Source of the DNA: DAOTZU01 sp034433995
Lineage (GTDB): Bacteria > Chloroflexota > Anaerolineae > UBA1429
Direction: 5' to 3'
Assembly: GCA_034433995.1 (NCBI GenBank)
Contig: DAOTZU010000044.1
Coordinates: 1 to 11,311 of the forward strand
DNA length: 11,311 nt
This document shows, in pieces, positions 1-7,142 of the stretch. The translations under genes and the position numbers were made by a program. The notes under the pieces are model-generated. The model made no database searches. It was not told the origin of the DNA and worked only from the letters and a program-made list of their open reading frames with translations. Numbering within the stretch: the first letter of the stretch is position 1; each line of letters begins with the position of its first letter.

Positions 1-1260
1 GGCGGAGAGGATCAGGTTGGTGGTAAAGCCCCAATGGGTGTACGAATAGCTGGCCAGGAGCGGGCCGAGGATGGCGGCCAGGCCGTTGGTGGTGTTGTAG
101 ATGGCAATGTAGCGCGAGCGTTGTTGGGGCGGCGTGAGCATCAAGATCAGCGGCGTGGCCGAGACATGAAAACTCGCCCAAGCGATCTGCCCGTAACACT
201 GCACCAGGCCCACATGCAGCGGTGTGCGGGCGGGAATCCACAACAAGGGCAAAAAAGGCACCAGGAACATGGCGACGGAGGTCATGCGGGGCGCGCCGTA
301 GCGATCCACCAGCTCGCCGGCGGCGCGCAGGGCCAAGATGTTCACCAAGGTGGTGACGGTGGCCAAGAGGGCGATGGTATCCACCTTGAAGCCCAGATGT
401 TCCACCATGTGCACCTGGAAAAAGGTGCCGGCGGTGGCCACGCCCAAGTTCCAGATAAAGTTGATGCCGCAGAAAAAGACAAAGCGCCGATCTTGGGCCA
501 AGACGCGCCAGCCCTCGATAAAGCCCCGATGGGCGCCCGGCAAGGCCTGCCCCTCGATGGTGGGCGGCTCGGGGATGCGGGCAAAGTACCAGTTGGCCCA
601 AAAACCCGTCAGGGCGCCCAGCACCCAGGCCGCCTGGTAGCCTTGGATGCCGCCGATCCCACGGATCAGCCAGCCGGCCAGGGGCACGATGGCCACCCGG
701 ACGACGTTGCTGATCATCATCTGCGCGCCAAGGTAGCGGCCGCGCACGGCCAAGGGGAGAATATCGCCCAGGAGCGAGTTACCGGCCGGGCCGCCCACCG
801 AGCCGGCGAAGGATTGAAGGGCCAGGAGGGCCACAAACACCGCCACGGCCGCGTTCCCCTGGAAAAAGAGGGGCACCAGAGCCAAGAGCAGCAAGGTAAC
901 CCGCACCACGATGCCGCCCAGGAGCACCCAGCGCTTGCGTTGGCGGGTGCGCTCCACCAGCCAGGCGCCGATGAGAGGCGCCATGAGGGCGGCCGCGCTG
1001 TTGATGGAGGTGCGCACGCCGATGGAGGCCGCCGAGGCCCCCAGGGCCAGCAAGAAAAGATTGACGAAATCCCCGTAAAAGGAGCCGCTCACCGCGGAAA
1101 GGATGGTGTTCCACCAGAGCATGGCCATGCCATGGCGTTGGCTGGGGGTGGCAGTATCGGTGGGATATAGGCAGGGCAAGCGTGGTACGGAACGGGAAGC
1201 GGAACGTGGGGCTTGCTCGGTGGCAGAGGCATCCTGCGCAGAGCTGGGGCTTGCGCCCAT
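1..1260 (-). CDS. MFS transporter (partial, C-terminus beyond left edge)
   Basis: Integral inner-membrane permease of the major facilitator superfamily; substrate not predictable. 420 codons are visible and the frame is still open at base 1, so the C-terminus is missing. After a ~45-residue polar N-terminal tail come alternating hydrophobic segments, about 11 of the usual 12. Motif A after TM2 is GAWLVERTRQRKR (98-110) and its second-half counterpart is GELVDRYGAPR (315-325), the internal duplication typical of MFS. Segment 378-400 (PPQQRSRYIAIYN followed by GLAAILGPLL) is also family-like. Start chosen at ATG 1258-1260: GGAGGA at 1268-1273 lies 7 nt upstream, and an in-frame stop (1279-1281) prevents extension. 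Met45 is a less likely alternative because no comparable ribosome site is needed. It has its own predicted promoter. Neighbouring GH78 and sugar-kinase-like genes would fit a sugar or glycoside permease, but this is only context. Confidence 0.9.
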   Translation of the reverse strand, partial: MGASPSSAQDASATEQAPRSASRSVPRLPCLYPTDTATPSQRHGMAMLWWNTILSAVSGSFYGDFVNLFLLALGASAASIGVRTSINSAAALMAPLIGAWLVERTRQRKRWVLLGGIVVRVTLLLLALVPLFFQGNAAVAVFVALLALQSFAGSVGGPAGNSLLGDILPLAVRGRYLGAQMMISNVVRVAIVPLAGWLIRGIGGIQGYQAAWVLGALTGFWANWYFARIPEPPTIEGQALPGAHRGFIEGWRVLAQDRRFVFFCGINFIWNLGVATAGTFFQVHMVEHLGFKVDTIALLATVTTLVNILALRAAGELVDRYGAPRMTSVAMFLVPFLPLLWIPARTPLHVGLVQCYGQIAWASFHVSATPLILMLTPPQQRSRYIAIYNTTNGLAAILGPLLASYSYTHWGFTTNLILSA

Positions 1261-1324
1261 GGGCTCGTCCTCCGTGGATCAAGTTGGCCAACGACACGAG
1301 GCGCGTGGCGCCGCGGCGCAGGAA

Positions 1325-1353
1325 AGTATAGCACGTCCTGGGCGCGCTGACAA
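1325..1353 (-). promoter_or_regulatory. Predicted sigma-70 promoter for the MFS gene
   Basis: On the minus strand, -35 TTGTCA (1348-1353) and -10 TATACT (1325-1330) are separated by 17 bp. Each hexamer has one mismatch to consensus. The predicted start near 1318 gives a leader of about 58 nt before the ATG at 1260, with a strong GGAGGA ribosome site. Seen by pattern only. Confidence 0.65.
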
Positions 1354-1371
1354 CGTTTACCCGGTCAAGAC

Positions 1372-1401
1372 ACACGCGCCACCTGTGAAGGTGGCGCGTG
1401 T
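1372..1401 (-). terminator. Perfect 12-bp hairpin after PEPCK, candidate terminator
   Basis: ACACGCGCCACC (1372-1383) and GGTGGCGCGTGT (1390-1401) pair perfectly around a 6-nt loop. The hairpin begins 18 nt beyond the PEPCK stop codon and lies before the MFS promoter, as expected of a PEPCK terminator. The tract after the stem in that direction is GTCTTGACC, poor in T, so intrinsic termination may be weak. It could instead protect the mRNA 3' end or serve as a binding site upstream of the MFS -35 box, 18 bp away. Confidence 0.55.
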
Positions 1402-1419
1402 CAGGTTTATTCTCAGAAG

Positions 1420-3210
1420 CTAGCCCAGGCGTGTGCGCAAGTTATCCAACTGGCGATGCAAACGCGCCGGCAGACGATCGCCGAATTGGGCAAAGTACTT
1501 GTCAATATCGGTCAGTTCGGCGCGCCAAGCGTCCATATCCACCCGCAAAAGTTCCGGCAAATTCGCCTGCCATTTGGGGTCCAGGCCGCTCACGTCGAGA
1601 TCGCCCTCGTTGGGCAAAAGGCCGATGGCCGTCTGGCGGGCGCCCACCTTGCCCTCCAGGCGCTCGCACATCCATTTGAGCACGCGGCTGTTCTCGCCAA
1701 AGCCGGGCCACAGCCATTTGCCCTCGGCGGACTTGCGGAACCAGTTCACGTAAAAGATGCGCGGCGCCTTGGCGCCCAGGCGATCGCCCATGGTGAACCA
1801 ATGCTGGAAATAGTCGGCCATGTTGTAGCCGCAGAAGGGGGTCATGGCAAAGGGGTCGCGGCGCAGATTGCCCACCGCGCCGATGTTGGCCGCCGTCGTC
1901 TCTGAGCCGGCGGTGGCGCCCAGAAATACGCCATGGTCCCAATCGTAGGCCTCTATCACCAACGGCACCACGCCGGCCCGGCGCCCACCAAAGATGAAAA
2001 TATCGATGGGCACCCCCTCCGGCTTTTCCCAATCGCTGGAGATGACGGGGCATTGGGCCGCCGGCGCGGTGAAGCGGGCGTTGGGATGGGCGGCGGGCTC
2101 TTGGCTCGCCGGCGTCCAATCTCGGCCCTTCCAATCAATGGCGTGGGCTGGCGGGGGGGCGTCAATCCCCTCCCACCAGATATCGCCATCGTCGGTGAGG
2201 GCGCAGTTGGTAAAGATGGTGTTCTCGCGGATGGTATCCATGGCCATGGGGTTGGATTGGTACGAAGTCCCCGGCGCCACGCCGAAAAAGCCCGATTCCG
2301 GGTTGATGGCGTAGAGGCGGCCATCGGGGCCGATCTTCATCCAGGCGATGTCATCGCCGATGCACTCGGCCTTCCAGCCGGGGATGGTGGGCTGGATCAT
2401 GGCCAGGTTGGTCTTGCCGCAGGCCGAAGGGAAGGCGGCGGCGATGTGATAGTGCTTGCCCGTCGGGCTGATGAGGCGCAGGATGAGCATATGCTCCGCC
2501 ATCCAGCCCTCGCGCCGGGCCATGGCCGAGGCGATGCGCAGGGCAAAGCATTTCTTGCCCAGGAGGGCGTTGCCGCCATAGCCGGAGCCAAAGGACCAGA
2601 TGAGGTTCTCATCGGGGAAGTGGCTGATGTACTTTTTCTCCATGGGCGCGCAAGGCCAGGGCACATCCTTTTGGCCCGGAGCCAAGGGGGCGCCCACCGA
2701 ATGGAGGCAGGGGACGAACTCCCCATCCACGCCCAGGGCCTCGATGACCCGGGTGCCCACGCGGGTCATGATGTGCATGTTGCACACCACGTAGGGGCTA
2801 TCGGTAATCTCGATGCCGATCTTGGCCATGGGCGAGCCAAGGGGCCCCATGGAGAAGGGGATGACATACAGCGTCCGCCCGCGCATACACCCCCGGTAGA
2901 GGTCGGTCATGGTCCGCTTGAGCTCATCCACGGCGATCCAGTTGTTGGTGGGGCCGGCATCGTCCTTGTTGGGATAGCTGATAAAGGTGCGGGCCTCCAC
3001 CCGGGCCACGTCGCTGGGGTCCGAACGAAAGAGGAAACTGTGGGGGCGCTTTTTCAGCGGCGTGGCCGAACCGCTGGCCACCATCTGGGCCATGAGCCGG
3101 TCGTATTCGGCCTTGCTGCCATCGCACCAATAGATGGCCTCCGGCTGGCACAGTTCCGCCACCTCGCGCACCCAGGAGATCAGTTTTTTGTGCTTCACTT
3201 CATAAGGCAT
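1420..3210 (-). CDS. pckG: Phosphoenolpyruvate carboxykinase (GTP)
   Basis: Cytosolic enzyme that interconverts oxaloacetate + GTP and phosphoenolpyruvate + GDP + CO2, linking the TCA cycle to gluconeogenesis (EC 4.1.1.32). The 596-residue product matches GTP-class length (about 590-620). Visible family marks: GCMRGRTLYVIPFSMGP (107-123), GYGGNALLGKKC with the substrate/metal lysine pair (210-221), P-loop ACGKTN with the GTP-class cysteine (263-268), kinase-2 GDDIAW (285-290), NPESGFFGVAPGTS (303-316), NARF (377-380), FGGRRAG (407-413), NWFRK (489-493) and GFGENSRVLKWM (503-514). These are GTP-type, not ATP-type, signatures. Start taken at ATG 3208-3210 because GGGAGGG (3218-3224) stands just upstream. 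In-frame ATGs at 3246 and 3264 would add 12 or 18 residues but have poorer ribosome sites. It has its own promoter and a leader of about 145 nt; monocistronic by layout. Confidence 0.97.
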   Translation of the reverse strand: MPYEVKHKKLISWVREVAELCQPEAIYWCDGSKAEYDRLMAQMVASGSATPLKKRPHSFLFRSDPSDVARVEARTFISYPNKDDAGPTNNWIAVDELKRTMTDLYRGCMRGRTLYVIPFSMGPLGSPMAKIGIEITDSPYVVCNMHIMTRVGTRVIEALGVDGEFVPCLHSVGAPLAPGQKDVPWPCAPMEKKYISHFPDENLIWSFGSGYGGNALLGKKCFALRIASAMARREGWMAEHMLILRLISPTGKHYHIAAAFPSACGKTNLAMIQPTIPGWKAECIGDDIAWMKIGPDGRLYAINPESGFFGVAPGTSYQSNPMAMDTIRENTIFTNCALTDDGDIWWEGIDAPPPAHAIDWKGRDWTPASQEPAAHPNARFTAPAAQCPVISSDWEKPEGVPIDIFIFGGRRAGVVPLVIEAYDWDHGVFLGATAGSETTAANIGAVGNLRRDPFAMTPFCGYNMADYFQHWFTMGDRLGAKAPRIFYVNWFRKSAEGKWLWPGFGENSRVLKWMCERLEGKVGARQTAIGLLPNEGDLDVSGLDPKWQANLPELLRVDMDAWRAELTDIDKYFAQFGDRLPARLHRQLDNLRTRLG

Positions 3211-3217
3211 GACGCAT

Positions 3218-3224
3218 CCCTCCC
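3218..3224 (-). promoter_or_regulatory. Ribosome binding site fixing the PEPCK start
   Basis: GGGAGGG on the minus strand, with core GGAGG (3219-3223) 8 nt before the ATG at 3210. It favours the 596-residue product over the longer in-frame starts, which lack a comparable site. Confidence 0.75.
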
Positions 3225-3332
3225 AAAAATAACCTTCTTTAGACATAATGACGCCGCCGTCCATCCCTGGCGATGGGAAAGGAACGTCGGCGTTCTTGGC
3301 GGCCAGAGGCCACGTATCTTACCTTCGTTGAC

Positions 3333-3360
3333 CTTTGTCCCGCTTGCAACTCCCACAAAG
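3333..3360. promoter_or_regulatory. Concentric dyad at the predicted PEPCK transcription start, candidate operator
   Basis: CTTTGT (3333-3338) and ACAAAG (3355-3360) form inverted arms whose centre (between 3346 and 3347) is exactly the centre of the inner palindrome TTGCAA (3344-3349), giving CTTTGT-N5-TTGCAA-N5-ACAAAG. It begins next to the -10 box and covers roughly +1 to +23, where a bound dimeric repressor would block transcription. The regulator is unknown. As RNA it could form only a 6-bp stem with a large loop, so a DNA operator seems more natural. Confidence 0.4.
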
Positions 3361-3361
3361 C

Positions 3362-3389
3362 ATGATATGGATTTTGCCCCCTCTGTCAA
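3362..3389 (-). promoter_or_regulatory. Predicted sigma-70 promoter for PEPCK
   Basis: On the minus strand, -35 TTGACA (3384-3389, consensus) and -10 TATCAT (3362-3367, one mismatch) are separated by 16 bp. It sits just after the DUF362 stop codon. The predicted start near 3355 gives a leader of about 145 nt. No convincing terminator separates DUF362 from this promoter, so some read-through from the upstream operon is possible. Confidence 0.65.
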
Positions 3390-3413
3390 GCAGGGTGGGC
3401 AAAAGACAAGCCC

Positions 3414-4520
3414 TCAGCGCAGATGGCCCTTTTGCTGGTATTCGGCAAACAGCCGTCCCCAAGGCTTCTCCTGGCGCCAGCGCTCATAGATGTGACGTTC
3501 CTTCAAGGGCCAACGGTAATAGTCGTGGTACGCCTCGGAGACGAAGGAAAAGACGTGCACCAACGGTGTGCGAAAGAGCAGTTTCTGCAGCACCTTGGTG
3601 GGCCCATACCAGGAGAGCCAGCCCATGGCGCGGTGAAAATTGATGCCGATGCGAAAATGCCAGTTCTCTCCCGAAATGTCGTCGCCCACCACCTCGATCT
3701 CCCGTGGATCGCCCACCCCCAGCCCCTCCTCATGGGCCAGGCGGATATAGCCGATGGAGAGGGGATCAAAGCCCATCAGCTTGGCGGCGATGGCGTCGAT
3801 GGCCACCTGGTCGCCGGAGGCCAAGATGACGTTCTTTTCCTCCGGCTTCATCACCCGCGGACCGGTGCCGTTGCCGGCCGTGGTGCCGTCCATCACCGCA
3901 AAGATGCCCGTGTGGATCTCTTGCTGGATCTTGAGCAGGTCCACCAAGGTCTCGTGGATCCAGGTGTGGGTATAGTGCCGATGGGTGCTGAGCAGGCCGC
4001 CGAAGGCATTCTTCATCGCCCCGGTGGTGGTGGTATAGATGTGGCATTTGACCGTGGGCAGGTGCACGATGCTCTTGCCGAAAAAGTAATCGGGCAGATG
4101 GATCCCTTGAGTATAGATCCGCGGCAGCACGGCCAACTTGGCCTTGGGCTCGTAGGGCACCCAACGCATGTCGCTCTCTTTGAAATTGTACAACACGGGG
4201 ATATTGTAGCGCCGAAAGATGGGCACATAGTTGTTCAGGTCCTCGCCCTTGAAGGCGCTGGTGACCACGGTTTTGTTCTGCACGCAGACCAGCTTCTCAT
4301 AGCCACGGCGCTGCAGGGCCAGGATGGTGCCCTCCAACTGCCACGGCGTAGTATTGGCGCTGGGAAAAGGATAGTGCCAGGAGATGTTGTCCTTCAGGAT
4401 CACCGTCTTGTCGGCGGGCAGGAACCGTTCCACCTGGGCCAAGCTCAGCAGGCGGTCGTAATCCTCCAGCACGGTCTCTGGTTTGGTGCGCAAGACGGCC
4501 ACTTGAGCACGTGCAGGCAT
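3414..4520 (-). CDS. DUF362 domain protein without an iron-sulfur motif
   Basis: A 368-residue protein of the DUF362 family, whose biochemical role is not established. Family-like segments: ILKDNISWHYPFPSANTTP (41-59), the core HLPTVKCHIYTTTTGAMKNAFGG (153-175) with its Lys/Thr/Asn run, the acidic-Gly motif DGTTAGNGTGPR (211-222), and GDQVAIDAIAAKLMGFDP (236-253) followed by EEGLGVGDP (264-272). Many DUF362 proteins carry a 4Fe-4S ferredoxin-like domain. Here only two cysteines occur (79 and 159), so such a cluster is absent. Residues ~288-368 form a Trp/Tyr/Arg-rich C-terminal extension that I cannot assign. No signal peptide, so cytoplasmic. Start ATG at 4520 has AAAGGAG (4527-4533) 6 nt upstream. 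It lies 31 nt after the GH78 gene and is probably co-transcribed with it, which suggests a role linked to that glycosidase. The function itself remains unknown. Confidence 0.85.
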   Translation of the reverse strand: MPARAQVAVLRTKPETVLEDYDRLLSLAQVERFLPADKTVILKDNISWHYPFPSANTTPWQLEGTILALQRRGYEKLVCVQNKTVVTSAFKGEDLNNYVPIFRRYNIPVLYNFKESDMRWVPYEPKAKLAVLPRIYTQGIHLPDYFFGKSIVHLPTVKCHIYTTTTGAMKNAFGGLLSTHRHYTHTWIHETLVDLLKIQQEIHTGIFAVMDGTTAGNGTGPRVMKPEEKNVILASGDQVAIDAIAAKLMGFDPLSIGYIRLAHEEGLGVGDPREIEVVGDDISGENWHFRIGINFHRAMGWLSWYGPTKVLQKLLFRTPLVHVFSFVSEAYHDYYRWPLKERHIYERWRQEKPWGRLFAEYQQKGHLR

Positions 4521-4551
4521 GGTTGACTCCTTTCCAGTTCAAACAAGGCGC

Positions 4552-6912
4552 TCACCAGGGCAGCTTCTGCTCCTCACCCGTGCCCGTGATGGGCTCGCCG
4601 CGATATTCCAGGATGACGCCCTTGGGGAGGGTGACCATAATCTCCGTATCCCGCAGTTTGACCGCCACCTGGCCGGCGGGGGTTGACAAGGTGTAGCTCA
4701 GATCGGGCAGGCCACCCGTCACCGGCCGCAGCAGGATGCGCTTCCAGCCCGGCTCCAGGGGCCGCAGGCCGATGATGCGCTCGGCGATGAGGGTGTTCAC
4801 CGCCGCGCCCCAGCCGTGGGCGGTGTTGAAGCGCGAGCCATCGAAAACTTCGCCCCAGGTGGGCGCGCCGGCATCGATGAAATCTCCATAGACGCGGGAG
4901 ATGAAAGAGATGGCGCTCTCCTCGAACCCGTAATCAAAGAGGGGCGAGAGGATCAAGTCCGTCCAGCCAGGGCCGAACCTGTTCTCCGGGCCGTAGGGCT
5001 GATCACACGTTGTGGCGATGAAACGGGCCACGGAGCGTCGGCGCTCCTCGCTGCCCAAACCGGCCCAGAGGAGGAGGGCGTTACCATGCAGATTATGGGT
5101 CACCGCCTCGCCAGGCGCCCCGCCGGGCCAACCCAAAGGTTGGCTGATGAGGAGCGGCTTCCGCGGGGGCAAGTGTGCCCGGTAACAACCACGCTCCTCA
5201 TCGTAAAAGAGGGGCAGGGCCTGCTCCAACCGGGCGATGATCTCGGCGGCGCAGCTCCGCAGGCCTTCGCTGGCCAAACTGTCGCCGATCTTTTGGGCCG
5301 CTTGCGCCGCCACCAGGAGCATGGCGTTCACCGCCAGGGCATAGGGCCGTTTGTCGATGGGCGCCCAATCTACCCAATGCCAGGAATACTCTGGGGGGAC
5401 GAACAAGCCCTCCGGCGTCATCTGCCGGGCGCACAGGCGCAGGAAGCGTTCCATTGGCGCGGCCACCTCCTGCAGCAAGGAAAGGTCGCCGGAGGCCAGG
5501 TAATAATCCCAGCAGCTCATCACCCAGGCCATGGTCTGATCGAACAGGCTCATAAAGGAGGGACGGGCAGGCACGATGGCGCTGGGGATGCCGTCCTCAT
5601 CCACGCCCTGGGCGATCAACGCCAAGCACCGCCGCCACATGGCCGTCTCGCCAAAGGTGTAGAAGGCGGCCTTGGCCGAGACACAGGCGTCGAAGGTCCA
5701 CAGCACCCGTTCCCGCGAGCAGGTATCCACGATGACATCGTTGGTGGCCGAGCGCAACGTCTCTGCCGAGGTCTGCCAGATCTGCTCAAAAAGGGTGCTG
5801 CCGCAGGTGAACTCGGCCACGGGGGGATAGCGATAATCCACCGTGCGCGAGCCAAGGCGAAAGACGCATTGCCCCTCCCCCGCCACCTTGACCGTGAGGA
5901 AGCGGAACCCCCGCACCGAGGCGCACTCCCAGTAGATGGAGGCATCCTCACCGGTGACTTGCGGCGGCGTGTAGGAATCCACAAAGCCCTCCTGGGGGGT
6001 GTGGAAACCGCGCATGGCCGTGGGCCGCTCCCCCAGGGCGAGATCATAGTAGAGCTCCAAGCGCACAGGCCCCTTCACCTGGCGCAGCTGCAGGGCCGGA
6101 CGGATCAGCCGGGTCTTGCCATAGTCAAAGACAAAGACGTTCTCCTCGCCCGAGGTGATCCAGGGTTGGTCATACCCCTGCACGGGCCGGCCCTCCACGG
6201 GGGCCTCGTTGAACAGGCGGGCCAAGTTGGCCCGCACGTCGGCCAGCTCCCGCGAGGCCCGTCCCCGCCAAACCAAGGGGACATCGGCCACCCGCACCTC
6301 CTCCAGCAAGGGGATGGGGCGCTGGCGCAGGGTCTTCCAGGGAGGCGTGCCCACCGGGCCCAAATACCACGCCGGCCGCCAGCCCTCGCTCTCCAAGGGC
6401 AAGGCCGTCTTCCATTTGGGCGGCTCCAGCTCGCCCCGCACATGCTCCTGAAAACCTGTGGGCAACGAGCAGAGATTGCCGCTGGGCTCGAACCAATCGG
6501 CCGGGCGCACGTACCAGCGGGTGTTGGTGGCGACGCGCACCGTGTCTTCGGGGCAGACGATCTCGCCATCCACAATCAAGCCCATGCGCTCCACCAGGGA
6601 ATACCCCGTGACCCCCGTGGGGGGCATAACCAAGACGGCGATGTGGTTATCGCCGGGGCGCAAGGCGGCACGGATGTGATACTCGTCGTAGAGCTGCTCC
6701 CGCGGATACGAGCGCGCCGGGCCATAGCCCACAATGTAGCCATTGATCCACAGCGCATAGCCGGCAAAGGCCGAGATGCGCAACACCGCCGAAAGGGCCA
6801 GATTGGGCAGGGCAAAATCGTAGCGGAAAGCCAGGCGCTGCTCTCCCACAGGCCAGGCGTCGCGCTGCCAGTTGTACCCGATCCAGACACCTTCCCAAGG
6901 AAGATCCGTCAT
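4552..6912 (-). CDS. Alpha-L-rhamnosidase-like glycoside hydrolase, GH78
   Basis: Inverting glycosidase of family GH78, expected to cleave terminal alpha-L-rhamnose from glycosides or oligosaccharides. The 786-residue product has an N-terminal beta domain (~10-130, with WINGYIVGYGPARSYP), further beta modules to ~365, an (alpha/alpha)6 barrel (~370-710) and a C-terminal beta domain (~715-780) opening RIIGLRPLEPGW. In the barrel DTCSRERVLWTFD (396-408) places Asp396, Glu401 (general acid) and Asp408 at the same spacing as Asp567/Glu572/Asp579 of Bacillus RhaB. PTWGE ending at Glu688 matches the general-base region, followed by HGW (699-701). All catalytic positions are therefore present. No signal peptide, so probably cytoplasmic and acting on imported glycosides. 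Start ATG 6912 has GGAGG 5 nt upstream; an in-frame TTG at 6924 overlaps that site and is rejected. First gene of an operon with DUF362. Exact substrate may differ from rhamnose. Confidence 0.9.
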   Translation of the reverse strand: MTDLPWEGVWIGYNWQRDAWPVGEQRLAFRYDFALPNLALSAVLRISAFAGYALWINGYIVGYGPARSYPREQLYDEYHIRAALRPGDNHIAVLVMPPTGVTGYSLVERMGLIVDGEIVCPEDTVRVATNTRWYVRPADWFEPSGNLCSLPTGFQEHVRGELEPPKWKTALPLESEGWRPAWYLGPVGTPPWKTLRQRPIPLLEEVRVADVPLVWRGRASRELADVRANLARLFNEAPVEGRPVQGYDQPWITSGEENVFVFDYGKTRLIRPALQLRQVKGPVRLELYYDLALGERPTAMRGFHTPQEGFVDSYTPPQVTGEDASIYWECASVRGFRFLTVKVAGEGQCVFRLGSRTVDYRYPPVAEFTCGSTLFEQIWQTSAETLRSATNDVIVDTCSRERVLWTFDACVSAKAAFYTFGETAMWRRCLALIAQGVDEDGIPSAIVPARPSFMSLFDQTMAWVMSCWDYYLASGDLSLLQEVAAPMERFLRLCARQMTPEGLFVPPEYSWHWVDWAPIDKRPYALAVNAMLLVAAQAAQKIGDSLASEGLRSCAAEIIARLEQALPLFYDEERGCYRAHLPPRKPLLISQPLGWPGGAPGEAVTHNLHGNALLLWAGLGSEERRRSVARFIATTCDQPYGPENRFGPGWTDLILSPLFDYGFEESAISFISRVYGDFIDAGAPTWGEVFDGSRFNTAHGWGAAVNTLIAERIIGLRPLEPGWKRILLRPVTGGLPDLSYTLSTPAGQVAVKLRDTEIMVTLPKGVILEYRGEPITGTGEEQKLPW

Positions 6913-6917
6913 CTGTG

Positions 6918-6922
6918 CCTCC
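6918..6922 (-). promoter_or_regulatory. Ribosome binding site fixing the GH78 start
   Basis: GGAGG on the minus strand, 5 nt before ATG 6912. A TTG start at 6924 would contain this site within its own coding sequence, so ATG 6912 is preferred. Confidence 0.75.
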
Positions 6923-6943
6923 AAGTTAATGACGTTGGGCCAT

Positions 6944-6971
6944 ATTATACACGATAGCGGCGCAGGTTCAA
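6944..6971 (-). promoter_or_regulatory. Predicted sigma-70 promoter for the GH78-DUF362 operon
   Basis: On the minus strand, a consensus -10 TATAAT (6944-6949) lies 16 bp from -35 TTGAAC (6966-6971, four of six matches). The predicted start near 6937 leaves a leader of about 25 nt. A short direct repeat, GGATAA on the plus strand at 6983-6988 and 6992-6997, sits just upstream of the -35 box. Confidence 0.6.
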
Positions 6972-7003
6972 GCGACGTCCGAGGATAAGGGGGATAATGT
7001 CGC

Positions 7004-7095
7004 CGTCGGTTGGAAACCGACGGCTGCGGATGAAAAGCCCGCAGCGCGGGCTTGGCAGGCCGAACCGTCGGATTCTATCCGACGGCGGGAACGGC
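7004..7095. repeat. Tri-hairpin repeat unit, copy 1
   Basis: A 92-bp unit of three hairpins. H1: CGTCGGTT/AACCGACG around GGA, extended here to 10 bp (7002-7024). H2: AAGCCCGC (7035-7042)/GCGGGCTT (7046-7053) around AGC. H3: CCGTCGGAT (7065-7073)/ATCCGACGG (7077-7085) around TCT. H1 and H3 share the same CCGTCGG/CCGACGG arms, so the outer arms can also pair with each other and enclose H2 as a multi-branched fold. It differs from copy 2 at four positions (7023, 7055, 7061, 7064). Probably a dispersed palindromic repeat of the REP/BIME kind; not a named family I can identify. Confidence 0.9.
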
Positions 7096-7142
7096 CATCG
7101 GCGGCCCACGCATCAACACCCGCCCATCACCCTTCAGGGCCC

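Noticed and set aside
34..1170. 378-codon open frame on the plus strand opposite the MFS gene
   Set aside because: The minus-strand frame open from 1260 to the window edge shows MFS motif A twice and regular membrane segments; the plus frame is low-complexity Gly/His/Gln-rich.
779..1375. 198-codon minus-strand frame overlapping the MFS N-terminus
   Set aside because: Different frame from the MFS gene, crosses the MFS promoter, and has no coherent domain.
3384..3416. Terminator after DUF362
   Set aside because: Only a 4-bp GGGC/GCCC stem can be drawn after the stop codon, too weak to call.
1933..3489. 518-codon open frame on the plus strand opposite PEPCK
   Set aside because: Opposite strand carries every GTP-PEPCK motif; this frame also runs through the PEPCK promoter and into DUF362.
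4816..6957. 713-codon open frame on the plus strand opposite GH78
   Set aside because: It is the antisense shadow of a clear GH78 gene in GC-rich DNA. Its translation is dominated by Gly, Arg, His, Gln and Ala, with no domain, and it lacks a ribosome site.
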